Origin: Toxorhynchites rutilus septentrionalis
Lineage: Eukaryota > Arthropoda > Insecta > Diptera > Culicidae
DNA: 64,000 nt
Direction: 5' to 3'
NCBI RefSeq assembly: GCF_029784135.1
Contig: NC_073746.1
Coordinates: forward strand, 244,686,307 to 244,750,306
A program made the translations under genes and the position numbers. A model generated the notes under the pieces. It was not told the origin of the DNA and searched no databases. It worked only from the letters and a program-made list of their open reading frames with translations. Shown piece after piece: positions 56,180 through 64,000 of this stretch (the stretch's first letter is position 1; the number at the start of each line of letters is the position of its first letter).

Positions 56180-59100
56180 ATGACACCACCGAAGAAGCAC
56201 GAATCACGCTCCACGGCGGCGAGACTGAAAAGGCTTTTTCGACAAAGAACAACTATTCTCGGTTCTGCCGCGTTGGTCAGAAAATTTGATGAACAATACC
56301 AAGACGGACAAATTCACCAACTTAAAGTGCGGATTGAATCTTTAGACCAATTGTGGGTAGAATTTGCACGGGTGCAAGATGAAATCGAAGAGCTCGAATG
56401 TCACGTAGATTTCGACGAAGAAGATGATGATGTTGAGCCAACTTTGTTCGAGCAACGCATCCGTTTCCAAAATTTGTACTTTGAGCTCAAAGCGTCGCTC
56501 ATTACCAAGCTACCGGCCCCAGGCGCTTCGGCTACGGTTGCTTCTACGCCACAAGACCATCGTCCACCGGTTCAACCAACGCATTCTGTGCGGTTGCCGG
56601 AGATCAACATTCCTGAGTTTTGCGGCAATCCATCTGACTGGATTGTATTTCGGGACATTTTTCGGTCCATGATACACATGAATGTGCAACTCTCGTCGGT
56701 GCAGAAAATGCACTATCTGAAGGCGGCTCTCAAAGGCGATGCTGCTCGTATTGTTGCTAATTTGGGAGTGAATTCAGGAAACTATCCGATCGCATGGAAA
56801 TCGGTTTGTGAGCGATACGATAATCCGAATCTTCTACGGAAACATCATTTCGCTACTCTTTTTGCAATTCCTTGTGTAAAAAGGGCTTCGTCGTCGAGCT
56901 TATATAACCTCGTTGACGAATTCGACCATCAGGTGGGAATTTTAGAGAAGCTGGACGACCCAGCTAGTCTGTGGGACACTGTGCTCGTTGAAACCCTGAG
57001 TAAGCGATTAGATCCTGCTACGCTCAAGGAATGGGAAAATTCGTGTGAGGTAGAAGAGCGCCCAACTTACAAGAACCTGGTAGATTTTGTACGGAAAACT
57101 TCGCGTGTGCTGCAATCCGTAACGCTGTTGCAGTCTCCGAGTCACTCTTCCGAAACAAAACACACTAAACCCAAACCGATTTCCACTCATATAGTAACAG
57201 AGACAACAAGCAAATGTTCTCTTTGCAAACAAGCCCACCCACTCTACAAATGCGATCAGTTCCTCAGCATGGAGACGAAGCCACGTTTTGAGTTGGCGAA
57301 GAAGCATGGATTGTGCATCAATTGCCTAATGGGACAACACCTGGCGAAGAATTGTAGTAGTGGAAGCTGCAGAAACTGTTCACGAAAGCATCATACACTT
57401 CTGCATATGTCGTCGTCCCCCGCAACCTCCGCTCGAACAGCACTAGCATGCTCCACGTTATCCAGTGAGGTGTTTTCTGAGGAGTCAGGCCAGTCGAATT
57501 TGTCCGCAATCGGACCGCAATCAAGTGCTTCACCTCCATCGCATTCGATGTCGTCGTTCGTTGAACCCGCCTCGGTAAACACGTTTTCGTATTCGGTCGT
57601 CGTAGCTCCCTCCCCGTCGCCGGTTAGTCCACCACCGTTGCAATCGATCTGTAGTGTTCACAATTTCCCTGTGGCATCTTACGTTGCTCCGCAAAAGGAT
57701 TCCTTGAAGGCGCACAATGATGAAGTCTTTCTGTCAACAGTCTTGATGAAGGTAGAGGACGTCTTTGGGAATCACCATTGTGTTCGAGGAGTTCTGGACA
57801 GCTGTTCTCAGGCAAATTTTATATCCGAATCATTGGCTCGTAAACTGGAATTGAAACGCTACCATATAAGTGTCGACGTCAGCGGCATTGGTCAAGGCAT
57901 AGTTCACATACGCTCGAAAGTGGTTATGAAAATCTCGTCTCGTTTCGGAAGATTTGACTATCTGCTAGAATGTCTGATCATACCACAAATCACGGTCAAG
58001 CTTCCTAGCAAGCACTTCGACATCTCTCGATGGAATCTCCCCGACAAAATTCCTCTCGCGGACCCTAGATTCAACATCAGCTCTGGGGTCGACATCTTGA
58101 TTGGGGGAGATCTGTTCTACTCGCTACTAGAAACACATAAGATCCACTTGTCAACTGGTAATCCAATGCTTCAACGAACCGTCTTCGGGTACGTAGTGGC
58201 TGGAAGGTTATCGGAACCATCGAATGGTTCATCCATTTGTGTTGTGAGTACAACTGCAAGTCTCGACAATAGGTTACAACGCTTTTGGGAGGTCGAGAAT
58301 TTCGACAATTATAAGGCGATGACTCCCATGGAAGAGGCGTGTGAAGAACACTTTCAAAGAACCGCTTCTAGGACTAGTGATGGTCGCTACATGGTTCGGC
58401 TTCCTCTTCGAGAAAATGTGCTCGCAATGTTAGGAGATTCATTTGCAGTGGCACAACGTAGGTTCTTGGCGATCGATCGAAAGTTTGCGGCGAACACCAG
58501 CTTCAAGAACGAGTATGTCAATTTTATGGAGGAGTATAAAAAACTAGGACACATGGAGTTGAGTCCTCGCAGCGAAAATCCCCAATTTGTTTTACCACAT
58601 CATGCCATCTTCCGCCCGGGCAGTTCAACCACGCGAACCCGCGTTGTATTCGATGCTACTTGCAAAGGCAGCTCCCAGCTGTCCCTAAATGATGTATTAC
58701 TCGTCGGTCCAATCGTTCAACCCCCTCTGCTCGCAATCATCCTCAACTGGCGGATTCCTCGATACGTCTTCAAGGCCGATGCGGAGAAGATGTTCCGCCA
58801 AATCTGGGTTCATCCACTGGATCGCAAATTTCTACAAGTTCTGTGGCGTGCGAGCGAATCTCAACAGCTTCACCGATACCAACTCACTACAGTGACCTAT
58901 GGCACTTCGTGCGCCCCATACCTCGCAACTCGCGTGCTCAACCAACTGGCGGAGGATGAAGGCCACCGCTTCCCGCTGGGTGCGAAGGTGATCCTCAATG
59001 GATTTTATATGGATGATGCTTTATCTGGTGACGACGATTTGGAAGTCACTATCAAAACGACCAAACAGCTGGCAGAACTTCTGAAGCTGGCGGGATTCAA

Positions 59101-59947
59101 ATTGAGAAAATGGAGCACCAACGATCCAAGAGTTCTAACCCACGTACCGGACGATTTGAAGGAGTTCTCGCCGGAAACAGAAATTGAAGGGTCTGGAACC
59201 GTCAAAACTTTGGGACTTCTGTGGTCACACGTCACTGATGAATTTGGCTTTAAAATCCCAACACTTCCGTCACTAGAGCATGTCACGAAACGCATCGTGG
59301 CCTCTGAGATGGAACAGCTATTTGATCCACTCGGCTTAGTAGGATCGGTTGTTATGAGTGCGAAAATGTTCATCCAACGGCTGTGGGCGATTCATATTCC
59401 TTGGGACGAGGAACTTCCAGAAAATTTGGGTATCTGGTGGCTGCGTTTCCGAGAAGAGTTTTCGGAACTGTCCAAGCTAAAAGTTCCACGACGGGTACTG
59501 GCTAATACGGATAACCAGTTCGCTCTCCATTGCTTCTGCGATGCTTCCGACCACGGATACGGGTCCTGTGTCTACGTTGTTTCGCCAGATGGTCCAGGGT
59601 CGTACAAAAGCCAATTGCTCATCGCTAAGTCCCGCGTCGCACCACTTCGTGGGCTCACAATACCAAAACTCGAGCTGTGTGCCGCTCTTCTCGGTAGCCA
59701 GCTAATGGATCAAATCAGAAAAACAACTACCTTCTCGAAACCGACTATATTCTGGTCCGACTCCAGCATCGTTTTACACTGGCTCAACTCTCCACCCACG
59801 GTATGGAAGGTATTCGTTTCGAACAGAATTGCGGAAATCCAAAGGTTAACCAACAACGATTGCTGGCGACATGTTCCTTCGAACGTATCAACGCCTCAAG
59901 CTCAACGGATGGTCGAAAAACTGGTCCTTTGCAGCCTGGTGAGATAG
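56180..59947 (+). pseudogene. BEL/Pao gag-pol, first frame (gag, protease, RT, RNase H)
   Basis: The ATG at 56180 (MTPPKKHESRS) is the first in frame; the open frame extends slightly upstream without ATG. Order: coiled-coil gag region, DUF1759-like gag (56590-57100), Cys-His knuckles (CSLCKQAHPLYKC, CINCLMGQHLAKNC, CRNCSRKHHTLLH; 57214-57405), aspartic protease with LDSCSQ at 57794-57811, RT with YMDD (59006-59017), FDPLG connection and RNase H (CFCDASDHGYG, IFWSDS). In the protease the residue after Asp-Ser is Cys where Gly is usual, which may impair it. The frame ends early at 59947, just after the WRHVPSN motif, where NPAD-type text is expected. Confidence 0.9.
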
Positions 59948-61371
59948 ATCACGCTCTCAAATCGCTTATTCGCTCCGTCCAAGCAACGGAATTTTCGGAA
60001 GAGTTGAACCATCTAACAGCAAACCCTCAACGTAAGCTAACAAGAAAGGACAGGAAGCTACAATCGTCGCTCAAGTCTCTCAATCCGTTTTTAGACGATT
60101 TTGGATTACTACGAGTAGGTGGTCGCTTGGCCAAACTGTCAGCCGCTTTCGACACTCGAGCACCAATTCTGCTTCCTGCTTGTCATCATCTGACCGTGTT
60201 GATCGCACGCTCTATCCACATCAGAACGCTGCACGGAGGACCAACTCTGCTTCTATCGACCATAAGACAACGGTTTTGGCCACTTCGAGGGCGAGATCTT
60301 GCGCGAAAAGTAGTTCGCCAGTGCGTCATGTGCTTCCGGTGTTCCCCGAAACAAACTGAACAGTTAATGGCACCTTTGCCTTCAGTACGAATAACTCCCG
60401 CGCGCGTGTTTTTGAATAGTGGCATGGACTATTGTGGGCCATTCAGTGTTCGTCCGTTGGTTGGGAGAGGAGCGAACGTGAAAACATATGTCGCCGTCTT
60501 CGTATGTATGGTGGTGAAAGCGGTACACCTCGAAGTGGTGAACGATCTTACATCCATCGCGTGTGTAAATGCAATAAAAAGATTTGTTGCGCGTCGCGGT
60601 CGGGTCGTGAATCTCTACTGCGACAATTCGACGGCCTTCGTCGGCGCAGATCGGGAGTTGAAACAGCTGCGTCGTCAATTCCTTCAGCAATTCTCTACGG
60701 AAAGCTGGAACGGATACTGCCTGGAAAGCGGTGTCAACTTTCACTTCATTCCGCCTAGATCCCCTCACCATGGAGGCCTGTGGGAGGCTGGGGTGAAATC
60801 CTTCAAATTTCACCATCGAAGAATATTGGGAAGCCGATCCTTCACGTTGGAAGAGCTCACTACAGCGGTTGCTCAAATCGAGAGCGTCCTGAATTCTAGA
60901 CCGTTGTCACCGATGTCCAGCCACCCGCAAGATCTGAGCAGTCTCACTCCGGGTCACTTCCTAGTCGGAGAACCTTTGTACTCTATCCCTGAACCCGATT
61001 ACACCGAGCAACCCATCAGCCGACTCAAACGCTTCCAGGAAATGAAACGCAGCGTCCAGGACTTTTGCAAACGCTGGTCTCGTGATTACGTTAGTGAACT
61101 ACACCAACGTTCCAAGTGGCAACGCGTTCGAGATGAAATGAAGATAGGATCTCTTGTCCTATTGAAGCAAGAGAATCTTCCGCCATTGGAGTGGAATTTG
61201 AGTCGTGTAGTTGCCATCGCTCCAGGTAAAGATGCACACGTACGTGTGATTGAAGTCCGTACCGCCAAGGGTCTCTACAAGCGAGCTGTCACCGAGGTCT
61301 ACCAGCTCCCCATTGAAGAACCAGTTGCAAACGTAGAAGATGATCCCAGAACGTTGATCACTACGTCGTAG
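59890..61371 (+). pseudogene. BEL/Pao pol, second frame (integrase)
   Basis: It continues in a shifted frame from about 59890: GPLQPGEIDHALKSLIR, the H2C2 zinc-binding region (HIRTLHGG..CVMCFRC, about 60215-60345), catalytic Asp in MDYCGPF (60424), Asp in LYCDNSTAFVGA (about 60615-60650), and Glu in HHGGLWEAGVKSF (about 60768-60806). It ends with a DUF5641-like tail to TAG at 61371. The text normally lying between RNase H and integrase is short, so a deletion with frameshift, not just a point change, separates the two halves. No ribosomal frameshift signal was evident. Confidence 0.88.
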
Positions 61372-61406
61372 GAAGTTGAATCTAATCGTTTCAACGGTGG
61401 CCGGCG

Positions 61407-61830
61407 TGTTGATGATGATTGTTACCTGAAAGGAGAAAAAGAAATTAAAGAAAAAAGAAAATATTAATTAATAATACACAGTATTTGTACTTACCTTGGA
61501 CTGCAATAATACTTACCTTGCATCAAACCTGAATTGTAATCTTTGAACTCACCTTTGTAAACTACTAAACGCATCTGGATATTATCTGTCATTTGAAGTA
61601 AGAAATAATAAACAGTTGAAATAGGAAATTTGCACCGATCAGGCGCCTTGTGTAATCTCTCCGTTACCCGAAAAGAAGCCCTTCTCGAAGCTAGGCACGA
61701 TCATCGTTTGATTGTCGCGGTGTTTTATCCCTCGTAATTCAAGGCTCTCCCACAACGTCGTTCGCCCGGATAAAACCACACCCCGAATAAGGAAGAAGAA
61801 GCTGCTGAGAAAGTGCGTTCCCCATCAACA
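61407..61830 (+). repeat. BEL/Pao 3' LTR
   Basis: 424 bp, same as the 5' LTR except one base. It lies 35 bp after the integrase stop. No obvious polypurine tract precedes it. Confidence 0.95.
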
Positions 61831-61835
61831 CATGC

Positions 61836-62190
61836 CATTCCACTCGCCTCCCTTTACGGTCTCTCGAGATCATGATCTAATCGTCAATACAATAACGGCT
61901 GAAGTGAAGCCGTTATTGTATTGTGAAGTGAAGTGAAGTGATGAAGTCAATACAATAACGGCTGAGTGAAGTGATAACGATACCTTTATGAAACGAGCAA
62001 CCCCCCGGCTCTCGTCGTAAGTCGTACAAATACCGAATACGGAAAGAAGTCTAGCAGTTACTGCGGTAGAACAAGATACACCGCGCTACCCATAACCCTG
62101 AGGTCAGAACGAAATCCACAGATTTACAAACATTGTCTTATTAATTGTATAAAAATCACATTGCTACTACATCATTTCGATTGATTTATT
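61836..62190. other. Flank of BEL insertion with inverted repeat and GAAGT microsatellite
   Basis: CAATACAATAACGGCT (61885-61900), a 7-nt loop, and its exact complement (61908-61923) form a 16-bp perfect hairpin. GAAGT repeats follow, then a third copy of the arm (61948-61963). The rest up to the LINE tail is unassigned. Confidence 0.6.
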
Positions 62191-62194
62191 TTTT

Positions 62195-64000
62195 TTTTCC
62201 AAAAACATTTATTAATCAGACTCAGTTACTTATTATCTAACGTTTACAGAGTCAAATTTCTCCTTAAAATATAACTTTATTTCTATTTAATTAAGACTAA
62301 CAATTCAGTAATAACTAAATCTAATACTAGATTAATTGGACAGGATTAAGATTTAGAACTAGGATGGAGCGAGTGGGGTAGTTTGGTTTGATGAGGAAGG
62401 AAGGAATCAAACAGAGATATCATTTCTTTTGAGAAATTGGTAAAGGGAAAGCATATGGTTGAGGCTGCGACTAGCTAAAATGTCTCTAACCGGCAAGTCA
62501 GATTGCCTTCCTAGTGCCCTGAGTGAATCCGATAGATGAGCCCTGGCAGAATGAAAGTTTATACAGGACCAGACCACATGCTCGATGTCATGATAACCAT
62601 CACCACAAACGCAAATATTACTATCAACGATCCCAATGCGATACGGATGTGCATCTAACAAGAAAGATTGCAGCCATTTCCGCTATGTACACCGAGCAGG
62701 GATTTCTCAACCTATAATAGGCACTGAAGTTTTCGTTAAATATGCCGAAACCATTAATGCATGATCCATCAGTAAAAAACATTCTATCAGAACTTACTTC
62801 GCCAAATTTCGAAGAAAACATCCGTGGGATAATCACAAAACGTTCTGGAATATCGCGTATTTCTTGATGCATGGTTAAATTGAAACTTACAGCGGAATCA
62901 CAGAAGTACGATAGATAGTCTTGGTTTATGATGCTTGGCGAAGGTTGCAATTCTTGTGTACGGAACTCAACATACAAGGTGGTGAACCTTGACTCTGGAT
63001 ACAATTGAAGAAGTTCTTCGAAATTATCAATTACCAATGGATTCATAATCTTACAGCGAATGAGATATCTGTATGATAATTTTATAAATCGAAGAGGCAG
63101 AGGAAGTACTCCAGCCAGAACCTCAAGACTCATCGTATGAGTCGATTGCATGTAACCTAAAGCAATACGCAAGCAACGATATTGTATTCGCTCCATCTTA
63201 AGAATATGAGTCTTGGCTGCCGTTCGGAAGCAAAAACTACCGTAGTCGAGGACCGATAATATCGTTATTTTGTATAAACTTACGAGGTCTCCTGGATGGG
63301 CACCCCACCATGTACCAGTTGTCTTGAGGAAGTTGATTTTCTGTTTTCTGTTTCAGATACGCATTATGTCTCCCCCAGGTACATCTAGAATCGAAATAGA
63401 CACCAAGATATTTGAAATTCATAGAGTCGTCTATTGTTTCTCCGTAGAGAATTCGATACCCAGCTTGATAGCCTATTTGGACAAATTGTCCAAAGTATCC
63501 TGTAATGGTCTGTGCAGATCGGTGGAAGAGGAAACCACTCCATCATCAGCAAGTTGACGTAGCGTGCAATGCCTCGAAAGGCAATTATCAATGTCATTAA
63601 TATAAAAGTTATATAATGGGGGGCTCAAACATAAACCTTGTAAAAGGCCCATATAGTTTAGTCGGGAGATTGCCAAATTTCCATGAGCAAAACTCATGTG
63701 TTTTTCTGAAAGCAAATTATACAAATAATTATTTAAAGTTGGCGAGAGTCCACAATTATGAAGTTTATCTGATAATATATCAATAGAAACAGAATCAAAA
63801 GCCCCTTTGATATCAAGGAAAATCGAAGCCATTTGTTCTTTACGAGCAAATGCTATTTGAATTTCAGACGAGAGCAACGCTAGATAATCATTCGTTCCTT
63901 TACCTCTTCTGAACCCGAACTGCGTATCTGAAAGCAAATTGTTCGTTTCAACCCATTTGCCTAAACGAAATAGAATAACTTTCGCCAGTAATTTACGAAT
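62195..64000 (-). mobile_element. I/Loa-like LINE, continues past the right edge
   Basis: RT, RNase H and a C-terminal Cys/His motif occur in order on the minus strand, with a T-run (62188-62200) at the 3' side. The 5' part lies beyond 64000. Confidence 0.75.
62407..64000 (-). pseudogene. LINE pol: RT, truncated RNase H, C-terminal Cys/His motif
   Basis: The RT part (64000-63473) reads LSDTQFGFRRGKGTNDYL, MASIFLDIKGAFDSV (first catalytic Asp), LLQGLCLSPPLYNFYINDID and RQLADDGVV, where the usual Y or F before ADD is Leu. After frameshifts it reads NFKYLGVYFDSRCTWG, then MERIQYRCLRIALG (63196 on). RNase H begins FFTDGSCINGFGIF and AEMAAI but its middle is missing; the text jumps near 62660 to NICVCGDGYHDIEHVVWSC, a Cys-Cys-His-Cys motif common at the end of I and Loa type ORF2. 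Not functional. Confidence 0.75.

Larger units (their letters stand above)
55438..61830 (+). mobile_element. BEL/Pao LTR retrotransposon (6.39 kb)
   Basis: Two 424-bp LTRs, TGTTGATG..CATCAACA, at 55438-55861 and 61407-61830, differ at one position by eye. A 5-bp duplication CATGC flanks the insertion (55433-55437, 61831-61835). The domain order gag, protease, RT, RNase H, integrase and the 4-6 bp duplication are those of BEL/Pao. The LTR identity says the insertion is recent; the coding region is nevertheless broken near 59900. Confidence 0.95.

Noticed and set aside
57318..57815. Several minus-strand frames opposite the BEL gag region
   Set aside because: They are antisense shadows of a strong plus-strand coding frame.

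Overview
This is non-coding-rich insect DNA, most likely from an Aedes-type mosquito. The clearest clue is a 273-bp tRNA-headed SINE at 34345-34617 that matches the Feilai family as I remember it (A box, B box, short GAAGAAG tail, 13-bp target-site duplication). Mariner, BEL/Pao, RTE and hAT debris and spliced genes with GT-AG introns fit the same picture. There is no prokaryotic gene organisation.

Two host genes are supported, and they are related and divergent. On the plus strand, ten exons from 27386 to 48983 join in phase without a stop into a 1297-residue short ABCC transporter (ABCC4/MRP4 type, the kind often named lethal(2)03659 in insects). On the minus strand, 16382-16566 is the first coding exon of a paralogue with the same 185-nt length, the same phase and the same donor; its other exons must lie left of the window. 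The two start codons are 10.8 kb apart, head to head. A plus-strand TATA+Inr promoter (11271-11306) lies inside the first intron of the minus-strand gene with no recognised coding exon behind it.

Nearly everything else is transposable-element sequence. Left arm (1-9.1 kb): a G/C-run interspersed repeat split by an internally deleted LINE, a duplicated tRNA-like repeat, mariner remnants, a 118-bp minisatellite repeat and a 373-bp fold-back palindrome. 12-19.3 kb: a non-autonomous hAT element and two more copies of the G/C-run repeat. 20.3-24.6 kb: a SINE, a hAT MITE, a decayed Ty3/Gypsy element and a mariner carrying a nested MITE. Intron 1 of the transporter (27.6-36.6 kb) holds Tc1, RTE, mariner, MITE, minisatellite and SINE copies.

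Intron 7 (39.1-47.3 kb) is a nested stack. A hAT MITE sits inside an R1-like LINE. To its right is a 5.3-kb hAT shell with an 8-bp duplication that contains a LINE, a mariner and another copy of the same hAT MITE, which in turn carries a smaller MITE.

Right arm (49-64 kb): two further G/C-run repeats, mariner and LINE fragments, a young BEL/Pao retrotransposon (424-bp LTRs that differ at one site by eye, 5-bp duplication, tRNA-Phe primer site) whose pol frame is broken, and an I/Loa-like LINE running off the edge. All family names come from reading translated motifs, with no database search.
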